Shown: positions 17,462-26,368 of the stretch, piece after piece
How positions within the stretch are numbered: position 1 is the first letter of the stretch
Layout: each line of letters begins with the position of its first letter
Assembly: GCA_947499125.1 (NCBI GenBank)
Contig: CANMMP010000006.1
Span: forward strand, 1 to 64,000
DNA: 64,000 nucleotides
Source of the DNA: an uncultured Pontibacter sp.
GTDB lineage: Bacteria; Bacteroidota; Bacteroidia; Cytophagales; Hymenobacteraceae
Direction: 5' to 3'
Notes under the pieces: generated by a model
What the model was told of the DNA's origin: nothing
Databases searched by the model: none
What the model saw: the letters and a program-made list of their open reading frames with translations, nothing else
Program-made: the position numbers and the translations under genes

Positions 17462-18499
17462 GTGGCAGAGTATCAGGAACAGGATATAACCGCAGAAGAT
17501 TCGGACGAACTTTATGAACACCACCGCATTGTAGTGGATAAAGGGCAGGCCTTGCTGCGCGTCGATAAGTTTTTAATGGACAGGCTGGCGAATGTAACCC
17601 GCAACAAACTGCAGGAAGCCATTCGTTCGGAGTCGGTGCAGGTAAACGATAAGCCGGTAAAAGTAAGCTATAAAGTTAAACCGCTTGATGTAATAACTAT
17701 AACACTGGCCGACCCGCCGCGCGATACTGATATTGTTCCGGAAGATATTCCGCTGAATATTATGTTTGAAGATGACCAGTTGCTGATAGTAAATAAACAG
17801 CCTGGCATGGTGGTGCACCCCGCCTATAATAACTGGACCGGTACGCTGGTAAATGCCCTTACTTATTATTTCCAGAGCTTACCAACAGGCCGAAATGGCG
17901 AAGGCCGCCCTGGCCTTGTGCATCGCATCGATAAAGATACTTCGGGCTTGTTAGTGATAGCTAAAACCGAGTATAGTATGGCTTTCCTGGCGAGGCAGTT
18001 TTTTGAGCATACCATAGAGCGTACCTATTATGCCCTGGTGTGGGGAGTGCCCAAAGAAGATACCGGAACTATAGTTGGCCATGTAGGCCGTAGCGCCAAA
18101 GACCGTAAGGTAATGGCTGTTTACCCGGATGGTTCAGTTGGAAAGCATGCCGTTACACACTATAAAGTGCTGCGCAGGTTTAAGTATGTATCGCTGGTAC
18201 AATGTAACCTGGAAACCGGCCGTACTCACCAGATACGCGCGCATATGAAGCACATAGGCCACCCGTTGTTTTCGGATGCAACCTATGGCGGCGATAAAAT
18301 TATGTATGGCACCCCGAATGGCAGCTATAAATCTTTTGTTGAGAATGCTATGAAAGTGATGCCGCGCCAGGCCCTGCACGCCAAATCGCTTGGATTTATA
18401 CACCCGGTTACAAAGCAGGAACTATACTTTAACTCCGAGCTGCCCGACGACTTTGCTGCTGTACTTCAGAAGTGGGAGCTCTACGAAAACCAGGAATAA
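17462..18499 (+). CDS. RluD/RluA family 23S rRNA pseudouridine synthase
   Basis: Isomerises uridine to pseudouridine in large-subunit rRNA. The 345-residue protein has an N-terminal S4 RNA-binding domain (about 30-90) and a catalytic domain with HRIDKDTSG at 154-162 (catalytic Asp157), followed by RTYYALVWG and the GRTHQIRAHMKHIGHPL segment typical of RluD. The start is GTG at 17462; the first in-frame ATG would remove part of the S4 domain. It is probably a RluD orthologue, but RluA-family members are hard to tell apart without alignment. Confidence 0.9.
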   Translation: MAEYQEQDITAEDSDELYEHHRIVVDKGQALLRVDKFLMDRLANVTRNKLQEAIRSESVQVNDKPVKVSYKVKPLDVITITLADPPRDTDIVPEDIPLNIMFEDDQLLIVNKQPGMVVHPAYNNWTGTLVNALTYYFQSLPTGRNGEGRPGLVHRIDKDTSGLLVIAKTEYSMAFLARQFFEHTIERTYYALVWGVPKEDTGTIVGHVGRSAKDRKVMAVYPDGSVGKHAVTHYKVLRRFKYVSLVQCNLETGRTHQIRAHMKHIGHPLFSDATYGGDKIMYGTPNGSYKSFVENAMKVMPRQALHAKSLGFIHPVTKQELYFNSELPDDFAAVLQKWELYENQE

Positions 18500-18514
18500 C
18501 AAGAAACAATACTT

Positions 18515-19138
18515 TTACTGCTGGGCATCGAAAGGTATAAAACGATCTTTCTGGAGTATGTAAAGCGTTGTTCTGTTGTCCTCGATGACAGAAATGCCAT
18601 CTGTTTTTAACGTAGTAAGCTGCTGCTGGCGCGGGTTACGAACCAGGGAGTCTTGTGGAGCAAGCTTAAGTTGGTACGTGCTGTAAACGCCATCTGCGAG
18701 TTTGGTAGCCGGGTAAGTCGCTATCTTTACTTCCTTTGCTTGTTGAGTATAATCCAGGAAAGCCAATACATAAACCGAGTCGTTTTGTAGCACCTGCACC
18801 GCGTAATCAGGGGTTTTGTTGCCGTTAAAGTTACCTCTTATAAAAACAGGGTTATCCACCTGCAGTTGTTTGTTTGCCATGGCCTGATCTGTAAGCGGAG
18901 CTACTTTAGCTTTGGGTTGACGTTGTTCGAGTAAAGTTGCCAGTGTGTCTGGTATCGGGTGCATAATATTTCCTTCTTCTGCATTGCGGGCTATGCTATC
19001 TACAGCATTTTTCGTGTCTGCATCGATCTGTTCTTCAATCAAATCTTCATCTGCAGCCTGGTTGTAATTTCCATCAGCTGAGTCGGAGCCGCAGGAGGTA
19101 AGTATAAAAGCTGTCAAAATATAAATGTATAGTTTCAT
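18515..19138 (-). CDS. Hypothetical lipoprotein
   Basis: A 207-residue protein with a lipobox (ILTSC, lipidated Cys16), so it is anchored in the periplasmic or outer membrane leaflet. The region to about residue 75 is acidic and Asn/Asp-rich and probably flexible; the rest (DNPVFIRGNFNGNKTPDYAV, VYVLAFLDYTQQAKEVKIAT) is a small beta-rich domain that resembles FG-GAP-like repeats only loosely. I do not recognise a named family. It converges on the rluD-type gene, 15 bp from its stop. Confidence 0.7.
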   Translation of the reverse strand: MKLYIYILTAFILTSCGSDSADGNYNQAADEDLIEEQIDADTKNAVDSIARNAEEGNIMHPIPDTLATLLEQRQPKAKVAPLTDQAMANKQLQVDNPVFIRGNFNGNKTPDYAVQVLQNDSVYVLAFLDYTQQAKEVKIATYPATKLADGVYSTYQLKLAPQDSLVRNPRQQQLTTLKTDGISVIEDNRTTLYILQKDRFIPFDAQQ

Positions 19139-19249
19139 GGAGTATCTGGTTAGTAAGCAATACCTTATAGTACGTTAACTTACCGATGTACCGGTGTCAA
19201 AGTTTCAAGGTATACAGGCCTAGGTATAAAATAAGGCTATAGTTTCAGC

Positions 19250-20173
19250 CTATAAGTTTATAGTTTGGCGGGGCAATTGAGCGATATTAAAATAAGCCAG
19301 GAATGTTTCGGAGGAGTTAATGCCCTGGTTTTGCCAGCCCAGTGTAGCTGCTATTTTTTGCCATAGCTGAGGTGAGGTAAGGCCGGAAGCACGCATTTCT
19401 GTAATAGAGAGCGCATCATCGGATTTGGAGAGTTTGGTGCCGCCTGAGCTAAGTATAATTGGGTGGTGAAGAAACTGGCTTTGCGCAAAAGTAGTGTTGC
19501 CCAATTTACTGGCCAGGTATAGTTGTGCTGCTGTAGATGTTAACAGGTCTTCGCCGCGAACTATAAAGTTTATACCCATTTGCAGGTCATCGGCCAGCGA
19601 CGCGATCTGATAAGCTGGAATATGGTCTTTGCGGCGCACTACAAAATCGGGCATTTCGGTGGTTAAGTTCAGGTTGCAAGTACCTAATAAAATATCCTGA
19701 AAGCTTATAGTAGTATCCGGGGCAATTTTTATGCGCCAGGCAGTTTCGGGGCTATCTAAAGGTAAGCTTAAATTAAGACAGGTATACGGATAACGACCAT
19801 CAGGCGACAAGGCGGCTATCTGGCTGCGCGAGCAAGGACAGGCATATAATAGTTCTTTTTGCTGCAACTCTGCCAATAGCTTGTTATAGCTGTCCAGGCG
19901 CAGGTGCTGAGAGTAGTTTTCCGTGAAATCATCTGGGTTGCGAGGTCCTTCGTCGTAGTCGATGCCCATAAAATCGAGCGTATCAAAAATATCCTGCAGG
20001 TACTCGGGGCGGAAACGGGCATTGTCCAGGTCGTCGATGCGAAGTATAAGTTTAGCCTGCCGCTGCCGGGCAGCTGCCCACGTAATAGCAAACGACAACA
20101 CATTGCCCAGGTGCAGGTAGCCACTGGGGGTAGGGGCAAATCGCGTGGTAAGTATAGGTTGTGTGCCGGGCAT
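19250..20173 (-). CDS. Glutamyl-Q tRNA(Asp) synthetase-like protein (truncated GltX paralogue)
   Basis: A 307-residue class I aminoacyl-tRNA synthetase catalytic core without the anticodon-binding domain of GltX. Seen: RFAPTPSGYLHLGN at 11-24 (HIGH-type signature HLGN), and KLSKSDDALS (KMSKS-type) near residue 250. CPC at 112-114 with Tyr130 and Cys132 match the zinc site of E. coli GluQ-RS, the enzyme that glutamylates queuosine-34 of tRNA(Asp). The closest reading is GluQ-RS, though a generic GltX-like protein cannot be excluded. A GNAT gene lies 8 bp upstream in the same direction. Confidence 0.85.
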   Translation of the reverse strand: MPGTQPILTTRFAPTPSGYLHLGNVLSFAITWAAARQRQAKLILRIDDLDNARFRPEYLQDIFDTLDFMGIDYDEGPRNPDDFTENYSQHLRLDSYNKLLAELQQKELLYACPCSRSQIAALSPDGRYPYTCLNLSLPLDSPETAWRIKIAPDTTISFQDILLGTCNLNLTTEMPDFVVRRKDHIPAYQIASLADDLQMGINFIVRGEDLLTSTAAQLYLASKLGNTTFAQSQFLHHPIILSSGGTKLSKSDDALSITEMRASGLTSPQLWQKIAATLGWQNQGINSSETFLAYFNIAQLPRQTINL

Positions 20174-20181
20174 AAATTACC

Positions 20182-20613
20182 TTAAAGCTGTTTCTCCATT
20201 TGGTAATGCTGTATCTCGTTGAAGAGGAGATATGTTTTAGCCGTTATAGTATAGCCGCAGCGCTGGTAAAAAGGTAATGCCGGTTCGCGGGCCTGCAGCA
20301 ACATGTGAGTAGCTCCCAGGTCTTTAGCGCGTTGTTCTAAATAGTTTATCAGCAAATTGCCCAAACCTTTGTTACGATACCCTTGGTGTAAGCCCATAAA
20401 CCGTAACTGCCCCTGCGTGGGTGTTTGCATGTGTAAGCGGCAAACGCCAACTGCTTCGTTCTGTTCGTTGACCAGCATGGCATGTATAGCCGAGTCATCG
20501 TCGTCGGCACGTTCGCTGCCTTCGGGTTGGTTCCAGGGCTGCCGCAGGGTTTGGTAGCGCAGTTTGTAGTATTGTGCAAACTCCTCGGGAGTAGCCGGTT
20601 CTATAATGTGCAT
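20182..20613 (-). CDS. GNAT family N-acetyltransferase
   Basis: A 143-residue acetyl-CoA-dependent acetyltransferase. The acetyl-CoA pyrophosphate-binding segment appears as GYRNKGLGNLLINYLEQRAK, followed by the C-terminal LPFYQRCGYTITAKTYLL element typical of GNAT enzymes. The N-terminal YKLRYQTLRQPWNQPEGSE resembles the ElaA-like group. The acceptor substrate is unknown. It is the likely first gene of a two-gene transcript with the GluQ-RS-like gene. Confidence 0.88.
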   Translation of the reverse strand: MHIIEPATPEEFAQYYKLRYQTLRQPWNQPEGSERADDDDSAIHAMLVNEQNEAVGVCRLHMQTPTQGQLRFMGLHQGYRNKGLGNLLINYLEQRAKDLGATHMLLQAREPALPFYQRCGYTITAKTYLLFNEIQHYQMEKQL

Positions 20614-20650
20614 GTGCTAAAATAACTAAAATTAACCTGTTATACTTTAA

Positions 20651-20748
20651 AGCCTGACCCGGAACAGCCCTGCGTGAGGGATGGAGCCGGCACCCCGCAG
20701 CGTAGCGAAGAGTACAGGCGAGAGCCCGACGGCTTGCCGGCACGCCCA
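20651..20748. repeat. GC-rich intergenic repeat-like element
   Basis: Within the 332-bp gene-free stretch 20614-20945, this segment is sharply GC-rich against an AT-rich background. GGAGCCGGCACCCC and GGCTTGCCGGCACGCCC share a GCCGGCAC core, and CCCTGCGTGAGGGAT and GGCGAGAGCCCGACGG have the look of dispersed intergenic repeats common in Bacteroidota genomes. Only one copy is present in the window. The rest of the stretch holds a promoter-like element for yajQ and nothing else I can identify. Confidence 0.45.
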
Positions 20749-20885
20749 CAACATCGTTCTATAGTTTTAAAAAAACATATTTTCTGATGGTAGCTATACT
20801 TTAGTTGATGATGTAAAATAAGCCACGGATAAACGCTGAACGTAAGAATTAGCGATTAACTATATTCTAACTTAAGCCAAAAGCA

Positions 20886-20893
20886 TAACTTTG
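20886..20893 (+). promoter_or_regulatory. -7 promoter element before yajQ
   Basis: TAACTTTG matches TAnnTTTG. No clear -33 element is seen. The predicted leader to ATG 20946 is about 45 bases. Confidence 0.4.
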
Positions 20894-20945
20894 TCGGGTT
20901 AATATAGGTAAATCAATTTTTATAAGTATAAAACACATAAAAGGT

Positions 20946-21443
20946 ATGGCATCTTTTGACATAGTAAGTAAAGTTGATCCGCAAACGATGGATAATGCTG
21001 TGAACGTGGCACGCAAAGAGATTGTGAACCGTTACGATTTCCGTGACACTAAGGGCAGCCTGGAGTTTAATAAAAAAGATAACATAGTGAATATAACTAT
21101 GGAAAATGATATGCGCCTGCAGCATACCGAGGATGTGCTTATCAGTAAAATGGTAAAGCAGGGACTGGATGCTACTGCCCTTGATTTTTCGAAGGAGGCG
21201 TACCAGAGCGGTGCCATGGTTAAAAAAGATATTAAAGTAAAAGCCGGTATCGATAAGGATACATCTAAAATAATTATGAAGCTGATAAAGGACAGTAAGC
21301 TAAAAGTATCGGCGGCTATGATGGATGAAACTATACGGGTTACGGCTAAAAAAATAGACGACCTGCAGGAAGTAATTGCTTTGATGCGCAGCAAATCTGA
21401 CGAGATCGGCATGCCTTTGCAGTTCGTTAACATGAAGAGCTAA
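20946..21443 (+). CDS. YajQ family nucleotide-binding protein
   Basis: A 165-residue cytosolic protein matching YajQ end to end: MASFDIVSKVDPQTMDNAVN at the start, RYDFRDTKGSLEFNKKDN in the first domain, and QEVIALMRSKSDEIGMPLQF at the C-terminus. YajQ has two ferredoxin-like domains that bind nucleic acid or nucleotides; the Xanthomonas homologue binds cyclic di-GMP. Whether this one does is not shown. It is transcribed alone. Confidence 0.93.
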   Translation: MASFDIVSKVDPQTMDNAVNVARKEIVNRYDFRDTKGSLEFNKKDNIVNITMENDMRLQHTEDVLISKMVKQGLDATALDFSKEAYQSGAMVKKDIKVKAGIDKDTSKIIMKLIKDSKLKVSAAMMDETIRVTAKKIDDLQEVIALMRSKSDEIGMPLQFVNMKS

Positions 21444-21593
21444 CCCTATTTTACTAAATTACAAAGTTGAAAAGTATAGATAAGTAGCCGGAACGAGGAG
21501 TTATACCTGTTCTTATACTTGCCTGATAAGTTATCCGTAAGAGCTATAGCTATACTTTAAAGCAATTCAACAACACAAAACTAAAACGACACT

Positions 21594-22376
21594 ATGGAAA
21601 TATTTGCCAACCCGGATACCTGGATAAGTTTACTTACGCTGACCTTTATGGAGGTAGTGCTGGGTATAGACAACATTGTTTTTATCTCGATCATAGTTAA
21701 CCGCCTTCCAAAAGAGCAACAGGGGAAAGGCCGTACTATTGGTCTGCTGCTTGCGTTAGTGTTCCGGGTTATACTGCTGCTTTTTATCAGTTACATCGTA
21801 CAGGCCAAAGAGCCATTATTTACATTAGACCTGCCATTTACTGCTGAAGCACTGGAAGTATCGATTCGGGATATTATACTTTTTGCCGGTGGTTTGTTTT
21901 TGCTGGCTAAAAGCACGACCGAAATACATAATAAGCTGGAAGGGGAAGAAGAAACCCATGGTCAGGTAAAAGCTACCACTACACTGGGCAAGATCCTGAT
22001 CCAGATCATTCTGATCGATATAGTTTTCTCTTTCGACTCAATTCTGACAGCAGTAGGCCTGGTTGATGAAGTAATTATCATGATCGTGGCCGTAGTGATC
22101 TCGATGATAATTATGTTGATATTCGCCAAAGCTATAAGCGACTTTGTGAACGAGCGCCCAACAATTAAAATGCTAGCGTTATCCTTCCTGTTGCTGATTG
22201 GCGTGATGCTGGTTGCAGAATCCTTCCATGTAGAGATACCGAAAGGGTACATTTATTTTGCCATGTTCTTCTCGCTTCTGGTAGAGATGCTGAACATGAA
22301 ACTGCGTAAGAAAACAACTCCGGTGCACCTGCGCCAGAACGAGGTGTTGGATGCAGATAAGTATGACCTTGCTTAG
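21594..22376 (+). CDS. TerC family integral membrane protein
   Basis: A 260-residue inner-membrane protein with about seven transmembrane helices. The family signature MEVVLGIDNIVFISIIVNRL appears in helix 1 and IDIVFSFDSILTAVGLVDEV in the second half; the paired acidic residues in these segments are thought to bind metal ions. TerC proteins are linked to tellurite resistance and, in other bacteria, to manganese export and metal loading of secreted proteins; the specific role here is not known. A terminator follows. Confidence 0.93.
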   Translation: MEIFANPDTWISLLTLTFMEVVLGIDNIVFISIIVNRLPKEQQGKGRTIGLLLALVFRVILLLFISYIVQAKEPLFTLDLPFTAEALEVSIRDIILFAGGLFLLAKSTTEIHNKLEGEEETHGQVKATTTLGKILIQIILIDIVFSFDSILTAVGLVDEVIIMIVAVVISMIIMLIFAKAISDFVNERPTIKMLALSFLLLIGVMLVAESFHVEIPKGYIYFAMFFSLLVEMLNMKLRKKTTPVHLRQNEVLDADKYDLA

Positions 22377-22396
22377 CAGATAAGCATACAAACTAT

Positions 22397-22437
22397 AAAA
22401 GTGGCATTTCCTGAGAAGGAGGTGCCACTTTTGTTTT
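22397..22437 (+). terminator. Terminator after the TerC gene
   Basis: AAAAGTGGCA (22397-22406) pairs with TGCCACTTTT (22423-22432), followed by GTTTT. Confidence 0.8.
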
Positions 22438-22445
22438 AGGCTAAC

Positions 22446-22475
22446 TTTGAAATGCAGGAGAAGCCTCTATATTTG
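22446..22475 (+). promoter_or_regulatory. Bacteroidota-type promoter for the M28 peptidase gene
   Basis: TTTG (22446-22449), an 18-bp spacer and TATATTTG (22468-22475) together fit the TTTG / TAnnTTTG promoter of Bacteroidota. It is the best two-part match I found in the window, and lies directly after the TerC terminator and 18 bp before ATG 22494. Confidence 0.65.
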
Positions 22476-22493
22476 TTTTACTAAACCGAACCC

Positions 22494-24806
22494 ATGCTGA
22501 AACTTAAACCCTGGATCGCTTCTGTTTTAACGCTTGTGCTGGCAGGCCTGGCTATAGTTAGTATTTACCTGGTTAAAACTCCGGACCCTGAGCCTGCATC
22601 GGCACCTGCTACAGTTTTTTCGGCAGAGAGAGCCATGGAGCATGTTCGCCAGATTGCAAAACAGCCACATGCTATGGGCACCCCGGAACATGCTAAAGTG
22701 CGCAGCTACTTGCTAAACCAGCTAACAGGTATGGGTTTGCAGCCACAGGTGCAGGAGGCTATAGTTGCGAACAACAGGGTAAGGTTAGCTGACGCTGGGT
22801 ATGTGTATAATGTAATGGCCCGGCTCGAAGGTACAGGCAATGGCAAAGCGGTACTGCTCATGGCACATTACGATTCTCAGCCTAATACACCAGGCGCCGC
22901 CGACGATGCAGCAGGAGTAGCGGCTATACTTGAAACGATGCGGGCAATCCAACAATCCGGAACGTTGCAAAACGATGTGATAATGTTGTTCACTGATGGC
23001 GAAGAGTATGGCTTATATGGCGCTCAGGCCTTTACAGAACACCCGTGGATAAAAGATGTGGGCGTTGTAGTAAACGTGGAAGCAAGAGGCAACAGCGGCC
23101 CCAGCATGACCTTCGAGATAAGCCCTGAGAATGGATGGGTTATAAAACAGTTTGCAGCTGCGGCACCTTTTCCTGTAGCGAGTTCGCTGGGCTACGAAGT
23201 ATACCGTGTACTGCCTAACAATACCGATTTTACAGTTTTCCGGGAGCTTGGCTATACAGGCATGAACTCTGCAACTATAGATGGCTTTGTGCACTATCAT
23301 AAGCTAACAGACTCACCTGAAAATCTGAACCTTGGTAGCCTGCAACACCATGGTAGCAATATGCTGGCTATGGCCCGGCACTTTGGCAATATTCCGCTCG
23401 CCAACACAAAAGCTGAAGACCGTGTATTCTTTAACCCTGCCGGAACCTGGTTCGTGCATTACCCTACCTGGCTGAACATCGTCCTGGCTATAGTTACACT
23501 TGGGCTGCTGGTGGCTGTAGTTATAGTTGGCTTAAAAAAGCGAGCTTATAAGTGGTGGCAAGCGGCTATCGGGCTTATAGTTAACCTGCTTATAGTGGCC
23601 ATTATAATTGCTTTGTTCACTCCCGTTAATAGTTACGTAACCGGTTTGTTGCCATACTTCCATGGGCTTGGCGGTGTATATGGCAGTGCTACTTTTTTTG
23701 TGGCTTATACTTTACTGGCTATCGGGCTGTTCATACTTTTAGCCTGGCTTGTAGCGCGCTGGCTTCCTGTATCTGCTTTAATGATGGGTGCTTACCTGTT
23801 ATGGGGGCTGTTGCTGCTGGCCTCTCTTTTTATAGTGCCTTCCGTATCGTACCTGTTCTTGTTTCCGTTGCTGTTTTGCCTGATAGGTACCTTGTTTATT
23901 TTACAAAAGGATCATCATAATCCGGAGCAAAAGGCAGTTTATTCTGCTATTACACAGTTGCTCGCATTAGTGCCTGCTATACTTTTGTTGCTGCCGATCA
24001 TAAATGTGCTATCGGTGGTGTTTGATTTGCTGATGCCGGGCGCTATGGTTGGCTTACTCGCGCTGTCACTTTGCCTTGCTTTGCCGTTGCTGTTAACTAT
24101 AACCTATAGTTTCAGATGGGGAAGATTACCTTTGCTGCCTTTCCTGTTGCTGATAGTTGGCGGCCTTATACTTTACCGTGCCATAGCATCCGAAGCACCC
24201 ACTCCTGAAAAGCCATTGCACAGCCACATAAGCTACTATCTGAACACGGATACCAACCAGGCAGTGTGGGCATCGGCCTTTAAGCAGACTGATGACTGGA
24301 ACAAACAGTTTTTAACAGATACTACTGTTGCCCCACTCCACGAAATTTACCCGAATACCGCTGCAGCCTACGTTAAAAGTATAGCCCAACCTATACATGT
24401 GCAGCCACCTGTTGCCGAGCTCGTACAGCAAAGTATAACAGATACTCACCGGGAACTGCAACTACAGCTACAGTCGCCAAGAGGTGCTGCGCACATGGAC
24501 CTGATACTGCAGACCCAACTACCCGAGGATAGTATAAAAGTAAGCCTGAACCAGAAGCAACTATACTTAAAGCCTGATAATACCGACAATACTCTTTTCA
24601 GGCTTAATATAAATGGACTGCCGGTTACAAAGCAGCTGCAAATGCAGATACAGTTATCAAGCCAAAACAAATTAAACCTGCTGCTTTACGACAAAAGTAT
24701 AGGCCTGCCCGAAGAACTTGTAAAGCAACCACGCCCAGCCCATATAATACCGGAGCAGGGAAGGACCAGTAACCTTACTGTAGTTCGTAAAAGTTATAGT
24801 TTTTAA
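22494..24806 (+). CDS. Membrane-anchored M28 family zinc aminopeptidase
   Basis: A 770-residue protein: an N-terminal membrane helix (about 8-27), an M28 peptidase domain (about 45-300), about eight further helices (about 330-570), and a C-terminal extracytoplasmic domain. Zinc-site motifs are MAHYDS (His125), GAADDAAG (Asp137) and TDGEEYGLYG (Glu170/Glu171), with a further His in GFVHYHKLTDS. This arrangement resembles the ERMP1/Pff1 vacuolar-type M28 proteases, and the active site should face the periplasm. The substrate is unknown. Confidence 0.88.
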   Translation: MLKLKPWIASVLTLVLAGLAIVSIYLVKTPDPEPASAPATVFSAERAMEHVRQIAKQPHAMGTPEHAKVRSYLLNQLTGMGLQPQVQEAIVANNRVRLADAGYVYNVMARLEGTGNGKAVLLMAHYDSQPNTPGAADDAAGVAAILETMRAIQQSGTLQNDVIMLFTDGEEYGLYGAQAFTEHPWIKDVGVVVNVEARGNSGPSMTFEISPENGWVIKQFAAAAPFPVASSLGYEVYRVLPNNTDFTVFRELGYTGMNSATIDGFVHYHKLTDSPENLNLGSLQHHGSNMLAMARHFGNIPLANTKAEDRVFFNPAGTWFVHYPTWLNIVLAIVTLGLLVAVVIVGLKKRAYKWWQAAIGLIVNLLIVAIIIALFTPVNSYVTGLLPYFHGLGGVYGSATFFVAYTLLAIGLFILLAWLVARWLPVSALMMGAYLLWGLLLLASLFIVPSVSYLFLFPLLFCLIGTLFILQKDHHNPEQKAVYSAITQLLALVPAILLLLPIINVLSVVFDLLMPGAMVGLLALSLCLALPLLLTITYSFRWGRLPLLPFLLLIVGGLILYRAIASEAPTPEKPLHSHISYYLNTDTNQAVWASAFKQTDDWNKQFLTDTTVAPLHEIYPNTAAAYVKSIAQPIHVQPPVAELVQQSITDTHRELQLQLQSPRGAAHMDLILQTQLPEDSIKVSLNQKQLYLKPDNTDNTLFRLNINGLPVTKQLQMQIQLSSQNKLNLLLYDKSIGLPEELVKQPRPAHIIPEQGRTSNLTVVRKSYSF

Positions 24807-24921
24807 AAGAAGTTAATTTAAGCATGTAAAGGTGTAGCTGTACTTTTTTATGGATTTTGAGCTAAGGCCAAACTTATAGTGCAGGTCGCGTACTATAGTT
24901 GACAAAAGCTTCAGCACCACC

Positions 24922-25485
24922 ATGTTTATTGATAAGATCATTACCCTTGCCCTTGGCAGTATTTTCCTGTTTCTGCTTGCCTGCGACAGCAACCAGTCTG
25001 CTGAGAACACTACCAGAGAGCTTACTTACCAGATAGAAACAAAGGAGCCCAGTGCCATATTCTGGGATTATGCCGCTACCACCAGCATGCTGCAATCCGA
25101 ACTTAGTATGCTGGCCGCCGGCAAAACCACCGATACGCAGGTAACTGTGCTGGCTGATAGCGCATTGTTGCTACACACCAACGCACTTAAGCGCCTGCAC
25201 CGCATAGCCGAAAAGTATAAAGATGTGCAGTTACCCGATAGCCTTAGCGGTGCCGATAAAGAGATGGTAGAAGAGTTTAAGCTGTTGGATGAGCAGGAAT
25301 TTGCCACCCGATACCGGGAGTACCTGGAGTTAACCCATAAAACGCAGCTAAGCCGTTACAGCGAAACTCTTTCAGAAACCGAGGACCCTGCTCTTAGGCA
25401 ATGGCTGCAAACGATGCGCGAAAAGTTAAGAGGACAATTGGTTTTTTATGCAAGTTTAGATACAACCGCGCAGGCTACTAATTAG
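24922..25485 (+). CDS. Hypothetical lipoprotein, helical
   Basis: A 187-residue protein with a lipobox (LFLLAC, Cys21). The mature part is predicted mostly alpha-helical and charged (VLADSALLLHTNALKRLHRI, EFATRYREYLELTHKTQLSR), in a pattern reminiscent of DUF4142-type periplasmic proteins, but I cannot assign it. Its last bases overlap the stop of the convergent minus-strand gene (25482-25485). Confidence 0.65.
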   Translation: MFIDKIITLALGSIFLFLLACDSNQSAENTTRELTYQIETKEPSAIFWDYAATTSMLQSELSMLAAGKTTDTQVTVLADSALLLHTNALKRLHRIAEKYKDVQLPDSLSGADKEMVEEFKLLDEQEFATRYREYLELTHKTQLSRYSETLSETEDPALRQWLQTMREKLRGQLVFYASLDTTAQATN

Positions 25486-26144
25486 CTCCAGAGTTCTGAT
25501 GCTTTGCGTGCCATTCTGAAAAAGAGCTCGCGCTCGAGGCCTGCTACCTGGCGGGCTTCAGTTTCGTCATACCCGTTCTCGATAGCATTCAGGTAATCGT
25601 AGTATAGTTGGGCCATTTCCAGAGAGTCGTCTTCAAAGCATTCTGCCAGCTTATCTTTCGCCAGTTTTTCGGGCTCAAATATTTTAGATGGGTATAGTTT
25701 ATCGAGTTGGTAAATAAGGTATTTCTGTGATGTTTTGTTCTGGCGGGCGCCAAATATTTCTTCTATCGGGGTATCATCGTCCTCATCATCAAAGTCGAGG
25801 TCCAGTTCATCTTCTACAGCCAGCGGCTCATACACTATAATATCGAAGCCAAGCAGCTCCAGGTACTCGTCAAATTGTTCTTTTACAGGTATAAGGGTAG
25901 GAGTGTCGTAGGGTTTGTTCAGGATGTTGGCCATGTGCAGCGCAATTTCCTTTCCTTTTTCGCCGGCAGCGATCAGTATCTGGTTAAACTGTGTGAAATC
26001 GCAGCCCAGGTACACAAACTTATACTCATCATCCAGCATAGTAAAGCACCAGAGCGTAATAAACTCCGTGTCGTCGATCACTACCGTATCGATGTATAGC
26101 TCATTTATCTGTACGTAGTTTGGCGTGTATTCCGGAGTTTCCAT
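25482..26144 (-). CDS. Conserved hypothetical acidic protein
   Basis: A 220-residue cytosolic protein without signal or membrane segment. It has an N-terminal alpha/beta region (QINELYIDTVVIDDTEFITL), a very acidic central stretch near residue 115 (DELDLDFDDEDDDTPIEEIF) and a helical, charged C-terminus with several aromatic residues. No motif points to a function. A TAnnTTTG element on the minus strand (26319-26326) could serve it. Confidence 0.65.
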   Translation of the reverse strand: METPEYTPNYVQINELYIDTVVIDDTEFITLWCFTMLDDEYKFVYLGCDFTQFNQILIAAGEKGKEIALHMANILNKPYDTPTLIPVKEQFDEYLELLGFDIIVYEPLAVEDELDLDFDDEDDDTPIEEIFGARQNKTSQKYLIYQLDKLYPSKIFEPEKLAKDKLAECFEDDSLEMAQLYYDYLNAIENGYDETEARQVAGLERELFFRMARKASELWS

Positions 26145-26318
26145 AATGGCTCGGCTTTAGGTACAAAACTCTATTCACTGCATGGCTAAAGTCAAAAGGG
26201 CTTTTTTGGCATATACGGCAATTATTAAAGTATGGCAGCCTTTCTATATAGAAAGTTTAGTGAACTGAACTATAAATTTTTAACGTAAGGTCTTAAATTG
26301 TTGATATATAAAAAGTTA

Positions 26319-26326
26319 CAAATTTA
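26319..26326 (-). promoter_or_regulatory. -7 promoter element, minus strand
   Basis: TAAATTTG on the minus strand matches TAnnTTTG. It is about 175 bp upstream of the start of the acidic hypothetical gene, in a 224-bp AT-rich spacer; no -33 element is evident. Confidence 0.35.
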
Positions 26327-26368
26327 TGGGTTGGGAAGTTTTTTTGTGAACGTTTAGTATATGCCATG

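Noticed and set aside
20614..20945. tRNA or riboswitch in the GC-rich spacer
   Set aside because: No cloverleaf, CCA end or known riboswitch core could be traced by eye; kept only as a repeat-like element.
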